Part shown: positions 34,088-42,863 of the stretch, in pieces
Position numbering within the stretch: position 1 is the stretch's first letter
Layout of the letters: every line of letters begins with the position of its first letter
From: JANQGH01 sp039177555
GTDB taxonomy: Bacteria > Pseudomonadota > Alphaproteobacteria > DSM-16000 > Inquilinaceae
Length of the DNA: 64,000 nt
Direction: 5' to 3'
Assembly (NCBI GenBank): GCA_039177555.1
Contig: JBCDFV010000009.1
Location: 62,001 to 126,000, forward strand
Translations under genes and position numbers: made by a program
The notes under the pieces: generated by a model
What the model saw: only the letters and a program-made list of their open reading frames with translations
Told to the model about the DNA's origin: nothing
Databases searched by the model: none

Positions 34088-34512
34088 TCGACCAGCTTTA
34101 TCAAGATGCCATCCTGAAACACGCCAAGGCCGCGGTCGGCCAGGGCAAGCTCGACGCGCCCACCGGATCGGCCATGGTCGATAATCCGCTGTGCGGCGAT
34201 CGGGTCACGGTGGACATCACGCTCGACGGTGATCGCATCGCTGCGGTCGGTCACCATGTGCGCGGCTGTCTGCTCTGCCAGGCCTCGGCATCGATCCTGG
34301 CCAAGAACCTGCCCGGGCGTTCGGTCGAAGACCTGCAGGCGGTGGCCACAGCCATCGACGCCATGGTGCGCGACGGCGCCGAAACGCCGGCAGGCTGGCC
34401 CGATCTGGCCGCTTTCGAGCCGGTTCACGGCGTGCGCAGCCGGCATGAATGCGTGTTGCTGCCGTTTGAAGCGGCGCGCAAGGCGGTGGAAAAAGGCCTC
34501 GTCAGCGCCTGA
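34084..34512 (+). CDS. IscU/SufU-like iron-sulfur cluster scaffold
   Basis: This 142-residue protein resembles SufU/NifU-N scaffolds, which hold nascent iron-sulfur clusters. The ligands appear as C in NPLCGDRV near residue 37, C in VRGCLLCQASASIL near 62-65, and C in SRHECVLLPFEA near 127. GD and the CxxC-like RGCLLCQ fit SufU rather than IscU. It overlaps the restored end of the MoeA-MocA gene by four bases, so it belongs to the cox maturation operon and may supply clusters to CoxS. Confidence 0.88.
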   Translation: MIDQLYQDAILKHAKAAVGQGKLDAPTGSAMVDNPLCGDRVTVDITLDGDRIAAVGHHVRGCLLCQASASILAKNLPGRSVEDLQAVATAIDAMVRDGAETPAGWPDLAAFEPVHGVRSRHECVLLPFEAARKAVEKGLVSA

Positions 34513-35214
34513 TCAGGCCTTGATGAGACTGACCCAGCGGTCGACCAGCTGGCGCCCGTAAACGGCGGCACGATCGGAAAACTGGTCGAGTTCGCTGCGC
34601 AGCCGTGCGATCAGGCCCGGGTTTTCGTATTCCAGCTTGATACCGGAATGGGCGATCCAGTCCACGACGATCTCGCGTGTCACCTCGAAGTGGAATTGTA
34701 CGGCGTATTGGGCACGACCGATCCGCATCGCCTGATTGCGACAAATCTCATTAGTGCTCAACAACACGGCCGTTTCCGGCAAGTCGAACGTGTCGCCGTG
34801 CCACTGCATTTGGGGCCAGGGATCGCCGCCTCCGAACAGCGGATCGTCGGCGGCTTGCTTGGTCGTGCTCAAGGGCGAGAAGCCGATTTCCATCTCGTCG
34901 AGCTTGCGCACAGCGGCACCGTGCGCGCGGGCCATGATTTGGGCGCCGAGGCAGATGCCCAAGGTTGGCCGGTCGGCCTCAGCAAACTGGCGCATAAGGG
35001 CCGCCTCTTCGGCCAGATAGGGCCAGGTCTCAAAGTCAGCGGCGGACTGGACACCGCCTAACGCCACCAAGGCGTCGTAATCGCCCACATCGTTGGGCAC
35101 CCGGTCGCCGTCATCGGCCCGCAGCACGACGGTATCGGCGCCGTCTGCGACCAATCGGTCACCGACCAATCCGGCCGGCGCAAACGCGTCATTCTGTAAG
35201 ATCAGGATCCGCAT
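34513..35214 (-). CDS. Class 1 glutamine amidotransferase
   Basis: This 233-residue protein has the GATase1 fold. The nucleophile elbow is LGICLGAQIMARAHGA near residues 86-101, the oxyanion and WHGDTFDLP region follows near 140, and the catalytic His-Glu pair is in QFHFEVT near 175. Stand-alone members hydrolyse gamma-glutamyl amides or resemble GMP-synthase glutaminase domains. The start is the ATG at 35214, nine bases after the M81 peptidase stop, so the two may be cotranscribed. Its stop abuts that of the convergent scaffold gene. Confidence 0.88.
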   Translation of the reverse strand: MRILILQNDAFAPAGLVGDRLVADGADTVVLRADDGDRVPNDVGDYDALVALGGVQSAADFETWPYLAEEAALMRQFAEADRPTLGICLGAQIMARAHGAAVRKLDEMEIGFSPLSTTKQAADDPLFGGGDPWPQMQWHGDTFDLPETAVLLSTNEICRNQAMRIGRAQYAVQFHFEVTREIVVDWIAHSGIKLEYENPGLIARLRSELDQFSDRAAVYGRQLVDRWVSLIKA

Positions 35215-35223
35215 CAAACCCGT

Positions 35224-36690
35224 TCACAGGTCGTCAAGCGGGTAAATCGGCCGGCGCACCTTGGCGAAAGTGAGGCTGTCATAGTCGGAGGTCGTCACGC
35301 CAGGGCCGGCACATTCGACAACATGGCGCACCACCGGCCAAAAGCCGGCCCGCCAATGGACGCGGCTTTTCAGCATGATGAAGCGCTTCTCGGCCGGATC
35401 GATACCAAGCGCATGCAGGCAGCCCACGTCCCACGGCTCATGATGACGGTCGATGACCACGATCTGGATCTTGCCGGTGTCCAGCACCACCGTGCGGCCC
35501 ATCACGACCTCGACGCCAGTATACATCGGCCCACGGATCGTATAGCGGCCGTCGGAGATCAGGCGCACACGTCCGGAGACGGTCAGCGGCTGGCCCGTCA
35601 GCCCGATGGCCGGCATATACAGCTTTCCGCCCAGCGGCAGCGTCACCGCCGCACCGACGCCCGCCGCCGTCATCGCGGCCACGGCGTCCGGGTCGTGGAT
35701 GGCGAAGGCGACGGCATTGTCCAGATCCTGGTCGATCATCTCGCCCAGCACGGTCATGACGTCCTGGGCGCCGCCGGAACCGCAATTGTCGCAATGATCC
35801 AGCAGTAGGATGGGCCCGTCCTGCAGGTGTTTGGCGCGGGCGATGGCGTCGCGCGCCGGAACGCTGCGATAGACGAAGTCCGCCCGGCGCTGCCAGGCCA
35901 GGTCGAGGATGCGGTCGCACGCACGCTCGGCGCCATCACGATCGCCATCGGCGACGGTGACGACGCTGAGGCCGGCATCGTGAATGTCCGCGTGGGGAAA
36001 ACCGCCGAAGACGCTGGCCGCCAACAGGCCGGATCGCTCTTCGGCGCGTGCCGCGTCGATCAAATCGCGCATCGGGGCCTCGTCGGTCCCCTGGCGCATG
36101 ATGTGGGGCAGCATGGGGCGATTGCCCCACACCGTCACCGGCTTGCAGTCGCCGGCCACTGCCTTGAAGGCGATTTCGCCGGCCTGGCGGCCCGTCTCGT
36201 ACATGTCCGTGTGAGGATAAGTCTTGAAGCCGACCACGATGTCGGCGTTGTCGACGATGGCGTCGGAGAGGTTGCCGTGCGAGTCCAGCGCCACGGCAAT
36301 GATGGCGTCGGGCGCCAACTGCCGCAGGCTGGCGACCAAGGCGCCCTCACCGTCATCGGAGGTTTCGGTCACCATGGCGCCGTGCAGGTCGAGCAGGATC
36401 AGGTCGCAGCCCTTGGCGACCTCCGCCGCCACCGCGTCGTTCAGCGCTTGATCCGCCTCTGCCGCAACCGGCCCACTTGGCCAAGCCTCGGCCGCGACCG
36501 GGACCGCGATGTCGGCACCCGCCGCCTCGGCCAGTTCGATATACGCGCCGATCGGCGTGGCGGTGTTCTTGTACTGGCGATAGGCCGCGTTGCCCCAATA
36601 GGGGCCGCCATCGCCAAACCGTTCCAGCGGTGTCGGCACCGGCGAAAACGTGTTCGTTTCGTGTTTGATCATCGCGATGACGACGCGCAT
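35224..36690 (-). CDS. M81 family metallopeptidase (MlrC-like)
   Basis: This 488-residue protein belongs to the MlrC family, zinc enzymes first known from linearised microcystin breakdown but widespread in bacteria without cyanotoxins. The opening MRVVIAMIKHETNTFSP contains the conserved HETNTF; LDLHGAMV near residue 107 and SHGNLSD near 142 supply metal-binding histidines, and DHCDNCGSGGAQDVM near 300 starts the C-terminal domain. The ATG at 36690 is preceded by GAGGGG. The physiological substrate is unknown, probably a modified peptide or amide. Confidence 0.9.
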   Translation of the reverse strand: MRVVIAMIKHETNTFSPVPTPLERFGDGGPYWGNAAYRQYKNTATPIGAYIELAEAAGADIAVPVAAEAWPSGPVAAEADQALNDAVAAEVAKGCDLILLDLHGAMVTETSDDGEGALVASLRQLAPDAIIAVALDSHGNLSDAIVDNADIVVGFKTYPHTDMYETGRQAGEIAFKAVAGDCKPVTVWGNRPMLPHIMRQGTDEAPMRDLIDAARAEERSGLLAASVFGGFPHADIHDAGLSVVTVADGDRDGAERACDRILDLAWQRRADFVYRSVPARDAIARAKHLQDGPILLLDHCDNCGSGGAQDVMTVLGEMIDQDLDNAVAFAIHDPDAVAAMTAAGVGAAVTLPLGGKLYMPAIGLTGQPLTVSGRVRLISDGRYTIRGPMYTGVEVVMGRTVVLDTGKIQIVVIDRHHEPWDVGCLHALGIDPAEKRFIMLKSRVHWRAGFWPVVRHVVECAGPGVTTSDYDSLTFAKVRRPIYPLDDL

Positions 36691-36841
36691 TGACCCCTCC
36701 ACTGTTGCGCAATCGCTACCGCTGCGCTGAGCCCCCTGTTCTGGTCTGTCTAGCATATCAGGGTTCGTGAGGATGGCATTGTCCGTCGGCGCGATCTGTC
36801 GCACGGTCGCCTCGTGCTTCGACCCTACTTCACGACCATCG

Positions 36842-38218
36842 ATGGCTGAGCCCGGCCCGTCGGCCCAGCAGAGACCGCCCTGGTCCATCATCGGCGCGCC
36901 GATTTGGCACCGGCGCATGTGGGCCGTCGCCCTGCCGATCATGATCGCCAATGCCACGACGCCCCTGCTCGGCATGGTCGACACGGCCGTCGTCGGACAT
37001 CTGGGCGACCCGGTCTATATCGGCGCGGTCGGCGCCGGCGCCGTGCTGTTCAGTCTGGTGTTCTGGGGTTTCGGTTTTCTGCGCATGGGCACGACCGGCC
37101 TGATCGCCCAGGCCAGAGGGGCCGATGACCGGGACCGGCTGCGCACCGTTCTGGGCCAGGCCGGGCTGCTTGCCCTATTCCTGGGCCTGCTGCTGATTGC
37201 GGTCAGCCAGCCCTTGCGGGAACTGGCCTTGTCCCTGATCGATGTCAGCGACGCCGTCGCCGACGAGGCGCGCGGCTATTTCGACATGCGCATACTGGGC
37301 GCGCCGGCGACGCTGCTGAACTACGTCCTGATGGGATGGTTCTTGGGCATCAATCGGGCCGGTCTGGTGCTGGTCACCCAGCTTTTCCTGAACCTGACCA
37401 ACATCGTGCTGAGCGTTCTGTTCGTCGTCGGATTCGGCTGGGGCGTGCCCGGCGTGGCGATCGCGTCGGCGGTGGCGGAGTATCTGGCGCTGATCTTGGG
37501 TGTGGTCTTGGTCGCCCGTTCCCTATCCTTCCTCGGCGGACATCTTCGCTGGCGTCAGGTTTTCAATACCCGCACGATCAAAAGGCTGCTTGCCGTCAAC
37601 CTCGATATCTTCATTCGTACGCTCTGCCTGCAAGCGGCTTTCCTATGGTTTACGTCCGTCGGCGGCTCGCTGGGCAATCTGGTGCTGGCGGCGAACGTCG
37701 TGCTGCTGCAGTTCCATACCCTGAACGCCTTCATTCTGGACGGCTATGCCTTCGCCTGCGAGACGCTGATCGGCGACCGGGTCGGTGCCGGCGACACACG
37801 TGGGCTGCGACAGGCCGTGCGCGCGGCGACGTTCTGGGCGGCCCTGACGGCCGTCGTACTGGCCGGGTTTTTCTGGCTGGCCGGCGACGGGATCATCGCG
37901 CTGATGACCGATCTGGAGACTGTGCGCGCCGCCGCCGGCAGCTATCTGCCCTGGGCCGTGGCACTGCCGATCGTTTCGGTCTGGAGCTATCTCTTGGACG
38001 GCATTTTCGTGGGCGCGACCCGCACCGCCGCCATGCGCAACTCGATGATCGTCTCGCTGATCGGCTTTATCGCCCTGCAACAGATCTTCACGCCGATCTG
38101 GGACAATGACGGGCTGTGGCTGGCCATGTTGGGCTTTATGGCGCTGCGGGCCGTCACCCTCGGCAGCGCCTACCCCGCCTTGTTGCAGACCGTGACCCGG
38201 CGATGCCAGGCGGCCTAG
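36842..38218 (+). CDS. MATE family efflux transporter
   Basis: This 458-residue inner-membrane protein shows two MatE repeats and about twelve helices. WAVALPIMIANATTPLLGMVDTAVVGHLG near residues 26-54 is the classic opening, and LRMGTTGLIAQARGADD and YAFACETLIGDRVGAGD are loop signatures of the DinF-like branch. It exports cationic or other small molecules against sodium or protons. The ATG at 36842 gives the family's usual length; in-frame codons upstream would add 25 unrelated residues. It is divergent from the M81 gene. Confidence 0.9.
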   Translation: MAEPGPSAQQRPPWSIIGAPIWHRRMWAVALPIMIANATTPLLGMVDTAVVGHLGDPVYIGAVGAGAVLFSLVFWGFGFLRMGTTGLIAQARGADDRDRLRTVLGQAGLLALFLGLLLIAVSQPLRELALSLIDVSDAVADEARGYFDMRILGAPATLLNYVLMGWFLGINRAGLVLVTQLFLNLTNIVLSVLFVVGFGWGVPGVAIASAVAEYLALILGVVLVARSLSFLGGHLRWRQVFNTRTIKRLLAVNLDIFIRTLCLQAAFLWFTSVGGSLGNLVLAANVVLLQFHTLNAFILDGYAFACETLIGDRVGAGDTRGLRQAVRAATFWAALTAVVLAGFFWLAGDGIIALMTDLETVRAAAGSYLPWAVALPIVSVWSYLLDGIFVGATRTAAMRNSMIVSLIGFIALQQIFTPIWDNDGLWLAMLGFMALRAVTLGSAYPALLQTVTRRCQAA

Positions 38219-38311
38219 TTTTCGCTTCAAAGCACGGTCGAAACCGGCATACTTGACCAAAGGGTCAGATTTCCTTCCGGCCACCCAGTTCGAAACAGAG
38301 AGGCAAACCCC

Positions 38312-39175
38312 ATGGCCATCGTCAAAGGCGGGCTGATCCAAACGAAACTGCACGGCAGCACCGACGACAGCACCGAACAGATCCGCGACAAGATGCTGGC
38401 GGCCCACATCCCGTTCATCGAGCGGGCGGGCGAGGCCGGGGTCCAGGTGCTGTGCCTGCAAGAGGTGTTCAACCAGCCCTATTTCTGCCCCTCGCAGGAC
38501 GTCAAATGGTACGCCGCCGCAGAGAAAATCCCCGACGGCCCGACCACGAAGTTGATGCAGGAATACGCCAAGAAATACTCCATGGTCATCGTCGTGCCGA
38601 TCTATGAGGAGCACATCACCGGCGTCTACTTCAATACCTGCGCCGTGATCGACGCGGACGGCAAATATCTTGGCAAGTTCCGCAAGATCCACATCCCGCA
38701 GGTGGCCGGCTTTTGGGAGAAGTTCTTCTTCAAGCCCGGCAATCTCGGCTATCCGGTGTTCGACACCGCCTATTGCAAGCTGGGCGTCTATATCTGCTAT
38801 GACCGGCACTTTCCCGAAGGCTGGCGCGCCCTGGCGCTGAACGGGGCGGAATACATCGTCAACCCGTCGGCCACCGTGGCGGGCCTGAGCCAGTATCTTT
38901 GGAAGCTGGAACAGCCGGCCTCGGCCGTCGCCAACGGAGTTTTCATCGGCGCGGTCAACCGTGTGGGCGTTGAAGAGCCGTGGAGCATCGGCCGGTTCTA
39001 CGGCTCAAGCTACATCGTCGACCCGCGCGGCAATTTCCTGTGCGAGGCCAGCGAAGACCAGGAAGAGCTGGTGACCGCCGACATGGATCTCGACCAGGTG
39101 CGCGAAGTGCGCAATCTGTGGCAGTTCATGCGCGACCGGCGGCCAGAGACCTACGACGCGCTGACCGCGCCCTGA
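38312..39175 (+). CDS. Nitrilase-superfamily amidohydrolase (beta-ureidopropionase-like)
   Basis: This 287-residue carbon-nitrogen hydrolase has the catalytic triad E51 (CLQEVF), K125 (KFRKIHIP) and C162 (YICYDRHFPEGWR). The sequence LQEVFNQPYFCPSQD and the long FWEKFFFKPGN segment resemble beta-ureidopropionase/N-carbamoyl amidases, which release ammonia and CO2 from N-carbamoyl beta-amino acids. No other reductive pyrimidine pathway gene is in the window, so the substrate is open. Its last 25 bases overlap the end of the convergent LysR gene. Confidence 0.88.
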   Translation: MAIVKGGLIQTKLHGSTDDSTEQIRDKMLAAHIPFIERAGEAGVQVLCLQEVFNQPYFCPSQDVKWYAAAEKIPDGPTTKLMQEYAKKYSMVIVVPIYEEHITGVYFNTCAVIDADGKYLGKFRKIHIPQVAGFWEKFFFKPGNLGYPVFDTAYCKLGVYICYDRHFPEGWRALALNGAEYIVNPSATVAGLSQYLWKLEQPASAVANGVFIGAVNRVGVEEPWSIGRFYGSSYIVDPRGNFLCEASEDQEELVTADMDLDQVREVRNLWQFMRDRRPETYDALTAP

Positions 39176-40074
39176 GGACCTGGCTCCGCCTCGGCGGCGA
39201 GCCGCCAGACCGCCTCTTCGGCTGCCGACTTCGTGCCGCTGAGGCGAACGGCGACGACCGTCAGCACGCTTGACGGCAACTCGTCGCTGAGATCGGCGAG
39301 TTCGCCCGCGGCGATGTCGCTGGCGCCTAGCGACTCTGGGATCCAGGCGACGCCGACGCCCGACAGGGCCAGTTGCAGCGCGGCCAGCGTCAGGGCGGTT
39401 TCGGCCCTGCGGCGGATGACGTCGCCACCCTTGATCGCCGGGAAGACCTCCTGGCTCAAGACCTGCCCGAGCGACACGTCCGCCGGATAGGCGACCACGG
39501 CAAGCGGCCCGGCCTTGAGCTGACGTCGGACGGTCTTGAGTTCCGCGCTGGCGATCACCGGGATCAGACGCTCGCTGCGAACCTCGACCTGTTCCAGGAA
39601 GTCCTCGTCCGCCGGCAACGGGTCGGCGACGGACCGGTAGAGCAAGGCGATGTCGGCCTGCTTGGTCATCAGCATGGCGTAACACTCGTCCCGGTTCGCC
39701 GAGCGCAAGCGGATCGAGATGTCCGGATCAGGTGCCAGCCGCTTGACCAGCTCCGGGGCGATCGTGGCCGCGATGGCATGCTGGCTGGTGATCACGACGC
39801 GGTTCTGGGTTTCGCGGTCCTGACGCTTCAATTCGTAGACCAGGTCGCGCAGGCTGGCGGCCAGTTCCTGCATCTTCTGCTGTTGGTCGCGCACGGCCTT
39901 GCGCAACTGCACCGGCTTGCGCGACCGGTCGACCAGGTCGACGCCGACATAGCGTTCGATGGTGCGGATGCGGCGCGAAAAGGCCGGCTGAGTCAGCAGC
40001 CGTTGCTCCGCCGCGCGGTTCAGCGACCCAGTTTCCAGCACCGCGAGCAAATCCTCAAGCCACTCTAGTCTCAT
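39151..40074 (-). CDS. LysR-family regulator next to the cysteine/cysteate lyase gene
   Basis: This 307-residue regulator has a LysR winged helix at residues 1-60 (RLEWLEDLLAVLETGSLNRAAEQRLLTQPAFSRRIRTIE) and an effector-binding domain from about 93. The ATG at 40074 starts directly at the helix-turn-helix; upstream codons would add 36 unrelated residues. It is divergent from the PLP-lyase gene across 110 bases containing an ATAC-N9-GTAT dyad, so it most likely controls that gene. Confidence 0.9.
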   Translation of the reverse strand: MRLEWLEDLLAVLETGSLNRAAEQRLLTQPAFSRRIRTIERYVGVDLVDRSRKPVQLRKAVRDQQQKMQELAASLRDLVYELKRQDRETQNRVVITSQHAIAATIAPELVKRLAPDPDISIRLRSANRDECYAMLMTKQADIALLYRSVADPLPADEDFLEQVEVRSERLIPVIASAELKTVRRQLKAGPLAVVAYPADVSLGQVLSQEVFPAIKGGDVIRRRAETALTLAALQLALSGVGVAWIPESLGASDIAAGELADLSDELPSSVLTVVAVRLSGTKSAAEEAVWRLAAEAEPGPQGAVSAS

Positions 40075-40146
40075 ATCGGCTCCTAAGATGCGGGTTGGGC
40101 ATATTATCCCAGGATTTTTGCATTTGAATGCGGCCTTACGGAAGTC

Positions 40147-40165
40147 AATACTCACTTCAGGTATT
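40147..40165. promoter_or_regulatory. Candidate LysR box before the PLP-lyase gene
   Basis: AATAC (40147-40151) and GTATT (40161-40165) form a five-base dyad with a nine-base spacer, matching the T-N11-A LysR pattern. It lies 20 bases before the lyase ATG, in the divergent promoter, where it could act as an activator or repressor site. Confidence 0.4.
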
Positions 40166-40184
40166 TTAGAAAGGTCTGACACCC

Positions 40185-41213
40185 ATGCATCTTGCGCGCT
40201 TTCCGAGACTCCGCCTGGCCCATCTGCCGACCCCGCTGGAACCGATGAAACGGCTGTCGAAGGAGCTTGGCGGCCCCGAGATCTGGATCAAACGCGACGA
40301 CTGCACCGGTCTGTCGACCGGCGGTAACAAGACCCGCAAGCTTGAGTTCCTGATGGCCGAGGCCGAGGCCGAAGGCGCGGACCTGGTGATTACCCAGGGG
40401 GCGACCCAGTCAAACCACGCGCGCCAGACGGCCGCGTTTGCCGCCAAGCTGGGCGTGGATTGCCACATCCTGCTGGAAGACCGCACCGGGTCGACCGACC
40501 CGAACTACAATGAAAACGGCAACGTCTTCCTCGACCATCTGCATGGCGCCACCGCCGAAAAGCGCGGGCCGGGCCTGGACATGAATGCCGAGATGGTGGC
40601 GGTTGCCGACGGCTTTCGCGAGGGCGGCCGCAAGGTCTACACCATTCCGGGCGGCGGCTCGAACCCGACCGGGGCGCTCGGCTACGTGAATTGCGCTTTT
40701 GAACTGGTGCATCAGGCCAACGATGTGGGTTTGGTGATCGACCGGATCGTGCACGCGACCGGCAGCGCCGGCACCCAGGCCGGCATGATCGTCGGCCTGA
40801 AGGCGATCAACGCCAACATCCCGCTGCTCGGCTTCGGCGTGCGCGCGCCCCAGCCGAAGCAGGAGGAAAGCGTCTACAATCTCGCCGTGCAGACGGCCGA
40901 GAAGCTGGGCTCGCCCGGCATCGTACGGCGCGAGGACGTGGTCGCGAACACGGACTATGTCGGCGAAGGTTACGGCATCCCGACCGAGGGCACTTTGGAG
41001 GCGATCGAGATGTTCGCGCAGTTGGAGGGCATTCTTCTGGACCCGGTCTATTCCGGCAAGGGCGCTGCCGGGCTGATCGACTTCATCCGCAAGGGCCAGT
41101 TCAAGAAGGGCGAGAAGATCGTCTTCCTGCACACCGGCGGCGCAGCCGCCCTGTTCGGCTATACTGCCGCCTTCAACTTTAGCGACCGGCCGCTGGCAGT
41201 TGCGGCCGAATAG
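40185..41213 (+). CDS. D-cysteine desulfhydrase / L-cysteate sulfo-lyase family PLP enzyme
   Basis: This 342-residue fold-type II PLP enzyme belongs to the ACC deaminase/D-cysteine desulfhydrase family. The cofactor lysine is in GGNKTRKLEF (K49); TQGATQSNHARQTAAFAAKLG near residues 72-92 binds substrate carboxylate and phosphate. The opening MHLARFPRLRLAHLPTPLEP is close to what I recall of CuyA (cysteate sulfo-lyase), which removes sulfite and ammonia from L-cysteate. D-cysteine desulfhydrase is equally possible. AGAAAGG precedes the ATG. It is followed 18 bases later by a racemase gene. Confidence 0.87.
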   Translation: MHLARFPRLRLAHLPTPLEPMKRLSKELGGPEIWIKRDDCTGLSTGGNKTRKLEFLMAEAEAEGADLVITQGATQSNHARQTAAFAAKLGVDCHILLEDRTGSTDPNYNENGNVFLDHLHGATAEKRGPGLDMNAEMVAVADGFREGGRKVYTIPGGGSNPTGALGYVNCAFELVHQANDVGLVIDRIVHATGSAGTQAGMIVGLKAINANIPLLGFGVRAPQPKQEESVYNLAVQTAEKLGSPGIVRREDVVANTDYVGEGYGIPTEGTLEAIEMFAQLEGILLDPVYSGKGAAGLIDFIRKGQFKKGEKIVFLHTGGAAALFGYTAAFNFSDRPLAVAAE

Positions 41214-41231
41214 GAAGCTCCGAAGCCAACG

Positions 41232-41984
41232 ATGACAGACGGTGCAGCCAAGCGACGGATCGGGGTCTTAGGGGGCATGGGCCCCGAGGCCACCGTCCTG
41301 TTCATGTCGCGCGTGATCACGCTGACGCCGGCCCGGGACGACCGCGATCACGTGCCCCTGATCGTCGACGACAACACGCAAGTGCCGTCGCGGATCAAGG
41401 CACTGATCGAAAAAACCGGGGAGGACCCGGCGCCTGTGCTGGCGGAGATGGCGCGCCGTTTGGAAGCGGTCGGGGCCGAGGCGCTGGCGATGCCGTGCAA
41501 CACCGCCCACCATTTCGCGCCCGCGATTGTGGATGCCGTCGACATACCGTTCTTGAACATGGTCGACTTGGCGGTCGAGCGCGTCGCGCCATTGGCCCAG
41601 GCCAACAAGCGCGTCGGGCTGCTGGCTTCGCCCGCCGTCCGGCTCATAGGCCTGTTTGACCGGCCCTTCGCCGAACGCGGCATCTCGCTGCTGTATCCCG
41701 ACGATGATGACCGTCTGCTCGCGGCAATCCGCGCCATCAAGGTCGACAGCACCGACGCATCGGCGGTTCAGACGCTGCGCGCTGCGGCGGCAGAACTGAC
41801 CGCCAAGGGCGCAGAGGTTCTGGTCATCGCCTGTTCGGAGTTTTCGATCATCGCCGATACGGTGGAGAGTTCGGTCGCGGTCGTCGACACGATCGACGTT
41901 CTGGCGCAAGCGGCGATCGACTTTGCCAGCAACCGAGACGACGGCTCCAACGATACCGACGGCGATTGGCGGATGAGCGCCTGA
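41232..41984 (+). CDS. Aspartate/glutamate racemase family protein
   Basis: This 250-residue protein has the two catalytic cysteines of cofactor-independent Asp/Glu racemases: C89 in MPCNTAHHF and C201 in IACSEFS. The opening GVLGGMGPEATVLF is typical. It follows the PLP lyase by 18 bases and is probably cotranscribed; converting between D- and L-forms of a sulfur-containing or acidic amino acid before lyase action would make sense. The exact substrate is not visible. Confidence 0.9.
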   Translation: MTDGAAKRRIGVLGGMGPEATVLFMSRVITLTPARDDRDHVPLIVDDNTQVPSRIKALIEKTGEDPAPVLAEMARRLEAVGAEALAMPCNTAHHFAPAIVDAVDIPFLNMVDLAVERVAPLAQANKRVGLLASPAVRLIGLFDRPFAERGISLLYPDDDDRLLAAIRAIKVDSTDASAVQTLRAAAAELTAKGAEVLVIACSEFSIIADTVESSVAVVDTIDVLAQAAIDFASNRDDGSNDTDGDWRMSA

Positions 41985-41994
41985 CCAATAGCAG

Positions 41995-42822
41995 CTACCT
42001 GTCGGCTTTGGTCAGCCGCTCGCGAAAGCTCTCCAGTTCGTTCGGGTCCAGCGCCGCCACCTCCCCTTCCGACGGAAAACTGCCAGACGCGATGTCTTGG
42101 CGGAAGGCCGTCAATGCGCGCACCCGCTCCTCACGAACCTGGCGGTAAAGGCCGGCCAGATCGCCATAGGCCCTGGCGTGTCGGGGCCGGCTGTCGGTTT
42201 CGCCGCAGATATCGGCCATGAACAGGAACAGGACATCCGCATGCCGGCCCGAGCCCAGTGACACGGTGACCAGGCCGCTGCGCTTTGTCAGTTCCGCCAT
42301 GACGGGTGCGGGGATCAGTTCGGCCTCGACGGCGAAACCGCCGGCATCTTCCAACCGCTTGAAGCGCCTATAGAGTTCAAACGCCTCGTCCGCCGTCTTG
42401 CCAAAAGCCCGCATGGACCCGACCCAGGTGGATTTGCGCGGCACCAGACCGAGATGGCCCATGACCGGGATGTCCTCCTTGGCCAGCATCTCGACAACGG
42501 CCGGGCCGCGACTGGTGATGACCGCGTCGGCCCCGGTGGTCAGCGCCCCGATGGCTGCGCGCAGGATCTCGTCGTCGGAGATGTTGTCGGCAAAGCCGAG
42601 CGCGGCCGTAACAAAGACATGCGCGGACCCGCGCCGGACCTCGGCGACATTGCGTGCGCGGCAGATCAGCATTTCGCAGCCTGAGGCTTCGGCCGCCGCC
42701 GCTTCGTCCGCCGTATCGGCCGTGACCTGGCAGAAGGTCTCCTTGCCCTTCGCAGCAATCAGATCGGCGACCGTCAGCTTGCGCAGCGCTGGACGCGCGC
42801 CCCAGTCATAGATCCGCTTCAT
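41995..42822 (-). CDS. PanB-like (ketopantoate hydroxymethyltransferase fold) protein lacking PanB metal ligands
   Basis: This 275-residue protein aligns along its length with PanB: VMGHLGLVP near residue 138 equals the GHLGLTP of PanB, and EAELIP near 177 keeps the catalytic-region glutamate. However, the VGDS metal ligand becomes ICRA, the ADLPF aspartate becomes AALGF, and the VKIEGG lysine and glutamate become VITSRG. The canonical Mg-ketoacid site is therefore gone and pantothenate synthesis is unlikely. It is the last gene of the Rbs-like operon, 41 bases after rbsD. The ATG at 42822 is used; a GTG at 42837 is possible. Confidence 0.8.
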   Translation of the reverse strand: MKRIYDWGARPALRKLTVADLIAAKGKETFCQVTADTADEAAAAEASGCEMLICRARNVAEVRRGSAHVFVTAALGFADNISDDEILRAAIGALTTGADAVITSRGPAVVEMLAKEDIPVMGHLGLVPRKSTWVGSMRAFGKTADEAFELYRRFKRLEDAGGFAVEAELIPAPVMAELTKRSGLVTVSLGSGRHADVLFLFMADICGETDSRPRHARAYGDLAGLYRQVREERVRALTAFRQDIASGSFPSEGEVAALDPNELESFRERLTKADR

Positions 42823-42863
42823 GGCCGTGCGCTCCACTCTCTGCGTCTATCGAGACACATCGG

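Noticed and set aside
34513..36690. Microcystin degradation locus because of the MlrC-like gene
   Set aside because: MlrA, MlrB and MlrD are absent and M81 proteins are widespread in bacteria unrelated to cyanotoxin breakdown.
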